Assembly: GCF_002754375.1 (NCBI RefSeq)
Contig: NZ_PEFF01000001.1
Location: forward strand, 1,550,001-1,614,000
Source: Variovorax sp. 54
GTDB lineage: Bacteria > Pseudomonadota > Gammaproteobacteria > Burkholderiales > Burkholderiaceae_C
Length of the DNA: 64,000 nucleotides
Direction of reading: 5' to 3'
The position numbers and the translations under genes were made by a program. A model generated the notes under the pieces. It did no database searches, was not told the DNA's origin, and saw nothing but the letters and a program-made list of their open reading frames with translations. This document shows, one piece after another, positions 18,717-26,287 of the stretch; position 1 is the first letter of the stretch, and every line of letters starts with the position of its first letter.

Positions 18717-20063
18717 ATGAGCAGCAGCGCACCGCGCAGGCAGCTGCACCTCAACGTCAACATCCTGCATTCGGGCTTCGTGCCTTCGGCCTGGCGGCTG
18801 CCGGAGAGCGACCCGTGGGCGTTCGCCGACATCCAGCACTACATCCGTACCGCGCAGATCGCCGAGGCCGCCAAGCTCGACGCCGTGTTCCTGGCCGACA
18901 ACGCCGCCATCGTCGACCAGATCCATTTCCGTCCGATCACCGCGCTGGAGCCCACCATCCTGCTGGCCTGCGTGGCCGCCGCGACCACGCACATCGGCCT
19001 GATCGCCACGGCCTCCACCAGCTACAACGAGCCCTACAACCTCGCGCGCCGCTTCGCCACGCTCGACCACGTGAGCGCCGGCCGCGCCGGCTGGAACATG
19101 GTGACCACGGCCGACCTGCCCTCGGCACGCAACTTCGGCCTCGACACCACGCCCGACCATGCCAAGCGCTACGCCCGCGCCTCGGAGTTTGCCGACCTCG
19201 TCAAGGCGCTGTGGGACAGCTGGGAAGACGACGCCTTCATCGGCGACAAGGCGGCCGGCCGCTTCATCGACCCCGCCAAGGTGCACGCCCTCGCGCACCG
19301 CGGCGAGCACTTCGCCGTGCAAGGCCCGCTGAATCTGCCACGCCCGCCGCAGGGCCACCCGGTGCTGGTACAGGCCGGCGCTTCGGCGGATGGGCGCGAG
19401 CTCGCATCGCGCCACGCCGAAGCCGTGTTCTCGGCCTCGCAATCCTTTGAAGAATCGCAGGCCTACGCACGTGCGCTGAAGACCCGCGCGGCCGAACTGG
19501 GCCGCGGCCCCGATGCGGTGAAGGTGCTCGCCGGCCTCACCACCATCGTCGGCGCCACGGAAGCGCAAGCGCGCCGCCGCCGCGATGCGCTGGTCGATCT
19601 GATCCCGTGGGACTACAGCCTCACGCGCCTGGCCGGCACGCTGGGCATCACGCCCGACCGCCTCAAGCTCGACGAGCGCCTGCCCGACGACCTGCCGTTG
19701 CCCGGCAATGGGAACGGCAACCACACTTTTTTCAACGCCGTGGTCGCGGCCGGTCGCACGCACGGCTACACGGTGCGCCAGCTGATCCGCGAACTCGCGG
19801 GCGGCGGCGGACACCGCGTGATCGTGGGCACGCCCGAACAGATCGCCGATGACATCGAGCGCTGGTTCAAGGGCGGTGCAGCGGATGGGTTCAACCTGAT
19901 GCCGGATGCGCTGCCGCATGGGCTGCAGGATTTTGTGGAGGGCGTGGTGCCGATCCTGCAGAAGCGGGGGATCTTTCGCACTGAATATGAGGGACGCACG
20001 TTGCGCGACCACCTGGGGCTGGCGCGGCCTGCAGGACGGGCGGCGCAGCGGCTCGCGGCCTGA
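18717..20063 (+). CDS. LLM-class flavin-dependent monooxygenase (NtaA/SnaA/DszA type)
   Basis: A 448-residue bacterial-luciferase-like oxygenase using FMNH2 supplied by a separate reductase. Family marks are LHLNVNILHSGFVPSAWR at the start, LDHVSAGRAGWNMVTT with the flavin-contact Asn, and HPVLVQAGASADGRELA. These fit the subgroup acting on nitrilotriacetate, sulfones and alkyl sulfonate-like compounds. Proximity to a methionine/sulfur-type ABC transporter (20.6-24.1 kb) suggests a sulfur-scavenging role (inference). Confidence 0.9.
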   Translation: MSSSAPRRQLHLNVNILHSGFVPSAWRLPESDPWAFADIQHYIRTAQIAEAAKLDAVFLADNAAIVDQIHFRPITALEPTILLACVAAATTHIGLIATASTSYNEPYNLARRFATLDHVSAGRAGWNMVTTADLPSARNFGLDTTPDHAKRYARASEFADLVKALWDSWEDDAFIGDKAAGRFIDPAKVHALAHRGEHFAVQGPLNLPRPPQGHPVLVQAGASADGRELASRHAEAVFSASQSFEESQAYARALKTRAAELGRGPDAVKVLAGLTTIVGATEAQARRRRDALVDLIPWDYSLTRLAGTLGITPDRLKLDERLPDDLPLPGNGNGNHTFFNAVVAAGRTHGYTVRQLIRELAGGGGHRVIVGTPEQIADDIERWFKGGAADGFNLMPDALPHGLQDFVEGVVPILQKRGIFRTEYEGRTLRDHLGLARPAGRAAQRLAA

Positions 20064-20077
20064 AGGCGTTGCGGTAT

Positions 20078-20195
20078 TTCTCCCTCCCCTTCCGGGGGAG
20101 GGGCGGGGTGGGAGCACGCGGCCTTCGCGCATGCACGGCTTTTGCAGGCGCCGGGAGCCCCCATCCCAGCCTTCCCCCGGAAGGGGAAGGAGCAA
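20078..20195. repeat. Dispersed palindromic repeat, family A copy 1
   Basis: Two short hairpins (left arm CCCTCCCCTTCCGGGGGAGG, right arm CTTCCCCCGGAAGGGGAAGG) flank a variable middle. The GGGGTGGGAG and CCCCCATCCCAG sides also pair, giving a three-stem fold. The same design recurs at 24296 and 53815. Non-coding, filling the gap after the monooxygenase gene. Confidence 0.85.
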
Positions 20196-20242
20196 CACGG
20201 CGCATGCCGCGCCGTGTCGAACTTGCAGCGACTGATCCCGCT

Positions 20243-20593
20243 CTACGCGTCGTCGGCGTCGTTGCCCGTCAGGGACAGCACTTCTTCGACGAAGGCCTCG
20301 AACAGCGGCAATGCGGCAGGCAATCCGTCCAGCGACTCCGCCTCGCCAGCATCGAAGAAATGTGGCGTGTCGGAGGGAATGGAAACCCACTCGCCCCCTT
20401 CGACCAACAACCCAAGATACCCCTCCGCCGTCGGCAGATAGAACAGCCCCGCACTGTCGAGCGCGCGTTGGCCTTCGGCATCGCCGCGCCCCCAGCGCAC
20501 GCCATGGCGCGCCAGATGCTCGGTGATCCATCCATCGCACACATGCGTGTCGCGCCAATTTGCTTGCGCATCGAATACGGCCAGCACGGGCAT
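20243..20593 (-). CDS. Shortened cupin resembling acireductone dioxygenase, metal site incomplete
   Basis: A 116-residue protein whose segment LLVEGGEWVSIPSDTPHFFDAGE aligns with the C-terminal cupin motif of acireductone dioxygenase. The upstream part ITEHLARHGVRWGRGDAEGQRALDSAGLFYLP follows the same family, but the HxH...E metal ligands are absent. The family is about 180 residues, so the N-terminus is also short. It may be a decayed or repurposed ARD homologue. It lies between family A repeat copy 1 and the metQ-type gene. Confidence 0.55.
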   Translation of the reverse strand: MPVLAVFDAQANWRDTHVCDGWITEHLARHGVRWGRGDAEGQRALDSAGLFYLPTAEGYLGLLVEGGEWVSIPSDTPHFFDAGEAESLDGLPAALPLFEAFVEEVLSLTGNDADDA

Positions 20594-20622
20594 GAGTGCG
20601 TCCTTCGCTGAAGCGTGATGGG

Positions 20623-21447
20623 TTACTGCAGGAAGCTGGGCTTGGCGTAGCCCTGGAACTTGCTGTCGACCACCGCCTTGAATTCCTTCGAGCGGTAGGC
20701 GTCGGCGATGTCCTTGGCCCAGGCGGCGTTCTTGTCGGCGCTCTTCACGGCGACCACATTCAGGTAGTAGTCGGGCGTCTTCTCGAGCACCACGGCCTCG
20801 GTGAGCTTCAGGCCCGACGAGATCGCGAAGTTGCCGTTGACGATGGCGTACTCGGTGTCCCCCAGCGAACGCGGCAGCTGTGCGGCCTCGAGCGGAATGA
20901 ACTTCAGCTTCTTCGGGTTCTCGGCCACGTCCTTCTCCGACGCGCGCAGCGGGTCGATGCCAGCCTTGATCGTGACCAGCTTGTTCTGCTCCAACAGCAC
21001 CAGCGCGCGCGCCAGGTTGCTCGGGTCGTTCGGCAGCGTCACGCGGTCGCCCTCTTTCACGTCGGCCAGCGTCTTGCGCTTGGTCGAGTACACGCCCATG
21101 GGTGCGATCGGACCCTGCACCAGTTCGGCGAGGTCCAGCTTCTGGTCGGCCGAGAACTTCTGCAGGTAGACCCGATGCTGGAAGAAGTTGGCGTCGAGCG
21201 AGCCCTGGGCCAGCGCGAGGTTGGGCTGCACGTAGTCGTTGAACTCGACCAGCTTCACCTTGTAGCCCTTCTTCTCGAGGATCGGAATGATGCCGGCCTT
21301 GAGCTGGTCGGCGTTCGAGCCAGCGGTGCCGCCGATCACGAGGTTCTTCTTGGCGTCTTGCGCCTGCGCCGACAGCGAGAGGCCCCCGAGCGACAGCGCG
21401 ACGAGGGAAACGGCGAGGACGGAACGGCGCAGCAGTGCGGTTTTCAT
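20623..21447 (-). CDS. metQ: MetQ/NlpA-family substrate-binding protein
   Basis: A 274-residue periplasmic binding protein for methionine or a related sulfur compound. The signal peptide ends SLSAQAQ. No lipobox Cys is present, so unlike E. coli MetQ it is predicted to be soluble. Family blocks are VEFNDYVQPNLALAQGSLDANFFQH, TLPNDPSNLARALVLLEQ and EAAQLPRSLGDTEYAIVNGNFA. It is cotranscribed with the permease and ATPase upstream, 40 bases after metI. Confidence 0.9.
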   Translation of the reverse strand: MKTALLRRSVLAVSLVALSLGGLSLSAQAQDAKKNLVIGGTAGSNADQLKAGIIPILEKKGYKVKLVEFNDYVQPNLALAQGSLDANFFQHRVYLQKFSADQKLDLAELVQGPIAPMGVYSTKRKTLADVKEGDRVTLPNDPSNLARALVLLEQNKLVTIKAGIDPLRASEKDVAENPKKLKFIPLEAAQLPRSLGDTEYAIVNGNFAISSGLKLTEAVVLEKTPDYYLNVVAVKSADKNAAWAKDIADAYRSKEFKAVVDSKFQGYAKPSFLQ

Positions 21448-21487
21448 GGAGTGAACAGAGAGAAAGAGAACAAAAAGGAAAGGGAAA

Positions 21488-22150
21488 TCAACGCTTGTCG
21501 AGCCGGCGCGCCGTGGTGTTGCCCACGAACTGCAGGATCTGCACCAGCACCACGAGCAGCGCCACGGTGAGCACCATCACGTCGGTCTGGAAGCGGTAGT
21601 AGCCGTAGCGGATCGCCAGGTCGCCGATGCCGCCGCCGCCCACCACACCGGCAATCGCCGAATACGACAGAAAGCTCACGGCCAGCACGGTGAGCGCGAG
21701 CACCAGGCCCGAGCGCGCCTCGACCACCAGCACGCGCCAGACGATCTGCAGCTCCGAGGCGCCCATGGCGTGGGCCGCCTCGATCACGCCGCGCGGCACC
21801 TCGCGCAGGCACTGGTCGACCAGCCGCGCAAAGTACGGAATGGCCGCGAACGACAGCGGCACCGCGGCCGCCAGCGGCCCGATGGAGGTACCGGCGATCA
21901 CCCGCGTGAACGGCACCAGCGCCACCAGCAGGATGATGAACGGGAAGGAACGCACCGTGTTCACGATCCAGTTGAGGATCAGGAACGCCGGCTTGTTTTC
22001 GAGCGACTGCCCCGGCCCCAGCAGGAACAGCAGGATGCCCAGCGGCCCGCCGATGAGCACCGCCGCCGACAGGCCGATGGCCAGCATCAAAAAGGTCTGG
22101 CCCGTGGCCGTCCACAGCTCGGGAAGGATGGGGGTGATGTTCTCAAACAT
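21488..22150 (-). CDS. metI: MetI-type ABC transporter permease
   Basis: A 220-residue integral membrane permease with five predicted helices. The EAA loop [22 protein letters not shown] binds the ATPase. The start [19 protein letters not shown] matches MetI. It overlaps the 3' end of metN by 8 bases. Confidence 0.93.
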   Translation of the reverse strand: MFENITPILPELWTATGQTFLMLAIGLSAAVLIGGPLGILLFLLGPGQSLENKPAFLILNWIVNTVRSFPFIILLVALVPFTRVIAGTSIGPLAAAVPLSFAAIPYFARLVDQCLREVPRGVIEAAHAMGASELQIVWRVLVVEARSGLVLALTVLAVSFLSYSAIAGVVGGGGIGDLAIRYGYYRFQTDVMVLTVALLVVLVQILQFVGNTTARRLDKR

Positions 22151-23012
22151 AGGCCAGCTCCTGCGCGTTGCGCTGTGCGGTCGCCACGCGCGGCGCCACG
22201 GGTTCGCGCGCTTCGCGTTCGCGGCGACGCACCAGTTCGTCGATCTCGCGGCCCAGCGCGGTCTTGCGCTCTTCGCTCGGTGCATCGACGGCGAACTGCT
22301 CGATGAGGCGGCCCTTTTCGAGGATGGCCACGTTGCGGCACAGCACCTCGACCACCGAAAGCTCGTGCGTGACGATCACGATGGTCACGCCGATCTTCTG
22401 GTTGATGTCGCGCAGCGTTTCGAGCAGCGCGCGGGTGGTTTCGGTGTCGAGCGCCGAGGTGGGCTCGTCGCACAGCAGCACCTGCGGACGCGACGCCAGC
22501 GCGCGCGCAATGGCCACGCGCTGCTTCTGGCCGCCCGAGAGCTGCGCCGGGTAGGTGTCGATCTTTTCGGCCAGGCCGACGAGGTCGAGGCACTCGCGCA
22601 CCCGCTCGTTGATCTCGGCCTTGGAGTGGCGGCCGTGGATCTTCAGCGGAAAGGCCACGTTGTCGAACACCGTGGCGTTCTGCAGCAGGTTGAACTGCTG
22701 AAAGATCATGCCGATGTTCTGGCGCGTGTCGCGCAGCTCGCGGCGCGAGAGCGTCGTGAGGTCGCGCCCGCCGACGAACACCTGGCCCGCATCGGGCCGC
22801 TCGAGCAGGTTGATGAGGCGCAGCAGCGTCGACTTGCCGGCACCGCTCTTGCCGATCAAGCCGAACACGTCGCCCTGCTGGATGCCGAGCGACAGCGATT
22901 GCACGGCATCGAACACCTCGCCGCTGGGCAAGGCAAACGACTTCTGCACCGATTGAAGACGGATGACCGGCGCCGCGTTGCCGCGTGCCGCATCAGGCGA
23001 AGGGAAGGTCAT
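22143..23012 (-). CDS. metN: MetN-type ABC transporter ATPase lacking the C-terminal regulatory domain
   Basis: A 289-residue ATPase with Walker [15 protein letters not shown], signature [15 protein letters not shown] and Walker [14 protein letters not shown]. coli MetN is about 343 residues because of a C-terminal NIL domain that senses methionine. Here only about 45 Arg/Glu-rich residues follow the nucleotide-binding domain. ATG 23012 is the first start giving a normal N-terminus, and no clear ribosome site is seen. Confidence 0.9.
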   Translation of the reverse strand: MTFPSPDAARGNAAPVIRLQSVQKSFALPSGEVFDAVQSLSLGIQQGDVFGLIGKSGAGKSTLLRLINLLERPDAGQVFVGGRDLTTLSRRELRDTRQNIGMIFQQFNLLQNATVFDNVAFPLKIHGRHSKAEINERVRECLDLVGLAEKIDTYPAQLSGGQKQRVAIARALASRPQVLLCDEPTSALDTETTRALLETLRDINQKIGVTIVIVTHELSVVEVLCRNVAILEKGRLIEQFAVDAPSEERKTALGREIDELVRRREREAREPVAPRVATAQRNAQELAYV

Positions 23013-23091
23013 GAAAGAAGGCGCGGGCCGCAAGGGCGCGATCGCGCAGGTTCGCAAAAAGGTGCCGAGTATGTAAAGAAAGAGAGCGAAA

Positions 23092-23191
23092 GGGAACGAA
23101 CAAATCGGCTGGTGCTTATATGGAAAATCAGATAAGAAAGACCACATAAGCCGAGTGGATGCCATATCGATATGAGGATTGGTTCGTTCCC
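23092..23191. promoter_or_regulatory. Nested dyads between divergent metN and second metQ-type gene
   Basis: Three dyads lie in one 100-base segment. The outer pair GGGAACGAACAAATC (23092-23106) and its near-exact inverse at 23177-23191 match at 14 of 15. An inner pair GCTTATATGG / CCACATAAGC (23114-23123, 23142-23151) matches at 9 of 10. There is also a perfect palindrome CATATCGATATG (23163-23174). The segment is notably AT-richer than its surroundings. It probably contains the divergent promoters and operators for a regulator of sulfur or methionine uptake. Confidence 0.6.
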
Positions 23192-23248
23192 GATCCGCGG
23201 TGGCAATGCCACATTCGGCGCCTTCATTTCTTTCGATTTCGCGCCACC

Positions 23249-24064
23249 ATGCATTCCACTTTCCGCCGCCGCAGCCTCGTGCTCGCCACCCTGGCCACCG
23301 CACTTTTCGCGGGCAACGCCGCCTTCGCACAGGACAACAAGAACACCGTCAAGGTCGGCATTTCCGTCGGCAGCGCCGAGCAGGTGTTCGAGGTGGTCAA
23401 GAAGGTCGCCGCCAAGGACGGCCTGACCGTCCAGGTCGTGGTGTTCAACGACTACCAATTGCCCAACGCGGCGCTGGCCGCCGGCGACCTCGACGCCAAC
23501 GCCTTCCAGCACCAGCCCTTCCTGGACAACCAGATCAAGGCGCGCGGCTTCGACCTCGTGCCCGTGGGCCTGACCATCACCGCGCCGCTGGGCTTCTACT
23601 CGCGCAAGCTCAAGTCGATCGACCAGCTGGCCGACGGCGCCTCGGTCGGCATCCAGAACGACCCGTCGAACGGCAACCGCGCCCTGCTGCTGCTGCAACA
23701 GGCCAAGCTCATCACCCTCAAGCCCGAAGCCGTGAAGAACAACAACGCCACGCCGCTGGACGTGGTGACCAACCCCAAGAAGCTCAAGCTGGTGTCGCTG
23801 GACGCCGCCCAGCTGCCGCGCTCGCTCGACGACCTGGCCATTTCGGCCATCAACAACGACTACGCCGAGAAGGCCGGCCTGTCGTTCGGCAAAGACGCCG
23901 TCATCAAGGAATCGGCCCAGAGCCCCTACGCCAATCTGATCGCCGTGCGCCGCGCCGACAAGGACAAGCCCTGGGCCAAGCGCCTCGTGGCGGCCTACCA
24001 GTCGCCGGAGGTGCGCAGCTTCATCGAGACGCAGTTCAAGGGGTCGCTGATTCCGGCGTTTTGA
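23249..24064 (+). CDS. Second MetQ/NlpA-family substrate-binding protein
   Basis: A 271-residue periplasmic protein with a signal peptide (MHSTFRRRSLVLATLATA... ending AAFAQD) and no lipobox. It has the family blocks VVFNDYQLPNAALAAGDLDA, GIQNDPSNGNRALLLLQQ and LDAAQLPRSLDDLAISAINN. It is divergent from metN, not adjacent to its own permease, and clearly different from the 20.6-kb MetQ. It may supply an alternative substrate to the same MetNI pair. Confidence 0.9.
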   Translation: MHSTFRRRSLVLATLATALFAGNAAFAQDNKNTVKVGISVGSAEQVFEVVKKVAAKDGLTVQVVVFNDYQLPNAALAAGDLDANAFQHQPFLDNQIKARGFDLVPVGLTITAPLGFYSRKLKSIDQLADGASVGIQNDPSNGNRALLLLQQAKLITLKPEAVKNNNATPLDVVTNPKKLKLVSLDAAQLPRSLDDLAISAINNDYAEKAGLSFGKDAVIKESAQSPYANLIAVRRADKDKPWAKRLVAAYQSPEVRSFIETQFKGSLIPAF

Positions 24065-24086
24065 TCGACAGGTAGATTGCCCCTCT

Positions 24087-24123
24087 GGCCCCCGGTGTGC
24101 GTCGCGCACCTGGGGCCTTTTTG
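24087..24123 (+). terminator. Intrinsic terminator after second metQ-type gene
   Basis: A 15-base stem (GGCCCCCGGTGTGCG paired with CGCGCACCTGGGGCC, two mismatches or wobbles) followed by a run of five T. It begins 23 bases after the stop codon. Confidence 0.85.
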
Positions 24124-24295
24124 CTGCTGACCGACTCACAAATAACCGGAACTGAAACCGGAAACTCATCGTGCAAGCCATCCCGGCAACTCATTGATTC
24201 AGAAAGCCTTTCAATCCAGTGCAGGCGGAATCTCAACCGGCATTCATACCGGCACACAGTAGGCGGGACCAGCCTCGCAGCAGCTCTGGCTCTGC

Positions 24296-24403
24296 CTTCC
24301 CCCCTCCCCTCCCGGGGGAGGGCCGGGGTGGGGGCAAGCGGCGCTCGCAAGGGGCGCCCTGCCCGCCCCCATCCCAACCTTCCCCCAGAGGGGGAAGGAG
24401 CAA
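24296..24403. repeat. Dispersed palindromic repeat, family A copy 2
   Basis: Same plan as the copy at 20078: a left hairpin CCCTCCCGGGGGAGG, an interior GGGGTGGGGG opposite CCCCCATCCCAACC, and a right arm CTTCCCCCAGAGGGGGAAGG. It occupies most of the 425-base gap before prfB. The remainder of that gap (24124-24295) shows no gene. Confidence 0.85.
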
Positions 24404-24489
24404 TCCAGGGACTCTGCGGGGCGGGTGGTCCGAGCGTGAGAAAATGACGGGTTCCCCCGAACACCAACCTCACACAGTCAGGACACCCC

Positions 24490-25594
24490 ATGGACGCAGA
24501 ACAGATCAACCAAATCGACGCAATGCTCGCGGACCTGAGCGTCCGTACGGTCGATTTACGGAGGTATCTTTGACTACGATGCCAAAGCTGAACGACTGAG
24601 GACAGTCAACGCATCGCTCGAAGACCCGAACGTCTGGAACGACCCGAAGAAGGCCCAGGAACTGGGCAAAGAGAAGAAGTCGCTCGACGACGTGGTCGTC
24701 ACGCTCGACCGGCTCACCAACGGGCTGTCGGACAACACCGAGCTCTTCGAAATGTCGAAGGCCGACGGCGACATGGATGGCCTGCAGGCCATTGCCGATG
24801 ACGCCGCCACGCTTGAAGCCGACATCAAACAGCTCGAATTCCGCCGGATGTTCAACAACCCGGCCGACCCGCTGAACGCCTTTGTCGACATCCAGGCCGG
24901 CGCCGGTGGCACCGAGGCCTGCGACTGGGCCAGCATGCTGCTGCGCCAGTACCTGAAGTACGCCGAGCGCAAGGGCTTCAAGACGCAGATCGAAGACGAA
25001 ACGCCCGGCGACACCGCCGGCATCAAGGGCGCGACCATCAAGGTCGAGGGCGACTACGCCTTCGGCCTGCTGCGCACCGAGACCGGCGTGCACCGCCTGG
25101 TACGCAAGTCGCCGTTCGACTCGTCGGGCGGTCGCCACACCAGCTTCGCCTCGATCTTCGTGTACCCCGAAATCGACGATTCGATCGAAATCGACATCAA
25201 CCCTTCGGACGTGCGCACCGACACCTTCCGCGCCTCGGGCGCCGGCGGCCAGCACATCAACAAGACCGACTCGGCCGTGCGCCTCACGCACATTCCGACC
25301 GGCATCGTGGTGCAGTGCCAGGACGGCCGCAGCCAGCACAGCAACCGCGACGTGGCGTGGAAGCGCCTGCGTTCGCGCCTGTACGACCACGAGATGCGCA
25401 AGCGCCAGGAAGAGCAGCAAAAGCTCGAGGACAGCAAGACCGACGTGGGCTGGGGCCACCAGATCCGCAGCTACGTGCTGGACAACAGCCGCATCAAGGA
25501 CCTGCGCACCAACGTCGAAGTCTCGGCCACGCAGAAGGTGCTCGACGGCGACCTCGACGTGTTCATTGAAGCGTCGCTCAAGCAAGGCGTCTGA
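24490..25594 (+). CDS. prfB: Peptide chain release factor 2, with programmed +1 frameshift
   Basis: Releases peptides at UGA and UAA. The gene is read in two frames. Codons 1-27 from ATG 24490 end at an in-frame TGA (24571-24573). A +1 shift at CTT then continues with GAC TAC GAT to the stop at 25594, giving about 367 residues. The second part has the stop-recognition tripeptide SPF ([14 protein letters not shown]) and the catalytic GGQ in [16 protein letters not shown]. Both match RF2. The HAD gene follows 3 bases later. Confidence 0.95.
24557..24574 (+). promoter_or_regulatory. RF2 autoregulatory frameshift site
   Basis: The DNA reads an internal Shine-Dalgarno-like GGAGG (24560-24564), three bases, then CTT TGA C. 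Low RF2 delays termination at the TGA and lets the ribosome slip +1 at CTT. The spacing and slippery codon match the known E. coli signal, so feedback control is retained here. Confidence 0.93.
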
Positions 25595-25597
25595 TCG

Positions 25598-26287
25598 ATG
25601 AGCCTGAACACCGGCAGGGTCGAAGCCCTGATCTTCGACATGGACGGCACCATGATCGACTCCATGCCCTGGCATGCGCGGTCGTGGGTGACGTTCGCGG
25701 AGCGCCACGGCGTGAAGCTCGACGTGAGCGAGATCCTCGCGCGCACCACGGGCCGCACCGGCACCGAGAGCATGCGCGAGCTGTTCGAGCGCGCGCTCTC
25801 CGATGCCGAGTGCCAGGCCATGGTGCACGAGAAGGAAGAGATCTACCGCGAGCTCTTTCACGACAACTTCACCGAAGTGGCGGGCTTCACCGCCTTCGCA
25901 CAGGCCGCGGTTGCACGCGGCCTGAAGGTGGCGGTGGGCACGGCCGGCGACAGGCACAACATCGCGTTCGCCATGTCGCGCCTGAAGATGGACCCGCTGC
26001 CGCTGGCCATCGTCGGTGGCGACGAAGGCTTTTCGGGCAAGCCCACGCCCGCGATCTTTCTGGAAGCCGCGCGCCGCATCGGCGTGGCGCCCGAGCGCTG
26101 CATCGTCTTTGAAGACGCGCCCTTCGGCATCGAAGCGGCCCGCCGCGGCGGCATGCGCGCCGTGGCCGTGTGCAGCACCCATACGGCCGCCGAGCTGGCC
26201 GGCCCCCATGTGATCGCCGCCGTTCGCGACTACAACGAACTGGCCCATTCGAATTTTCTGGAGACCCTCGATGCTGCTTCAGCGTGA
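25598..26287 (+). CDS. HAD-superfamily phosphatase (beta-phosphoglucomutase-like)
   Basis: A 229-residue subfamily I HAD protein. Motif I is IFDMDGTMIDS with the nucleophile Asp, motif II is the Thr in VAVGTAGD, motif III is the Lys in GFSGKPTPAIF and motif IV is VFEDAPFGIEAA. A helical cap lies between motifs I and II. It is probably a sugar-phosphate or nucleotide phosphatase. Its 3' end overlaps pepN by 17 bases. Confidence 0.9.
   Translation: MSLNTGRVEALIFDMDGTMIDSMPWHARSWVTFAERHGVKLDVSEILARTTGRTGTESMRELFERALSDAECQAMVHEKEEIYRELFHDNFTEVAGFTAFAQAAVARGLKVAVGTAGDRHNIAFAMSRLKMDPLPLAIVGGDEGFSGKPTPAIFLEAARRIGVAPERCIVFEDAPFGIEAARRGGMRAVAVCSTHTAAELAGPHVIAAVRDYNELAHSNFLETLDAASA

Noticed and set aside
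22293..23330. Longer MetN start upstream at 23330
   Set aside because: It would overlap the divergent regulatory dyads and add over 100 residues not seen in ABC ATPases.
24574..25594. prfB as a shortened single-frame gene starting after the TGA
   Set aside because: The upstream 27 codons plus CTT TGA C and the internal SD give the known RF2 layout and expected length.
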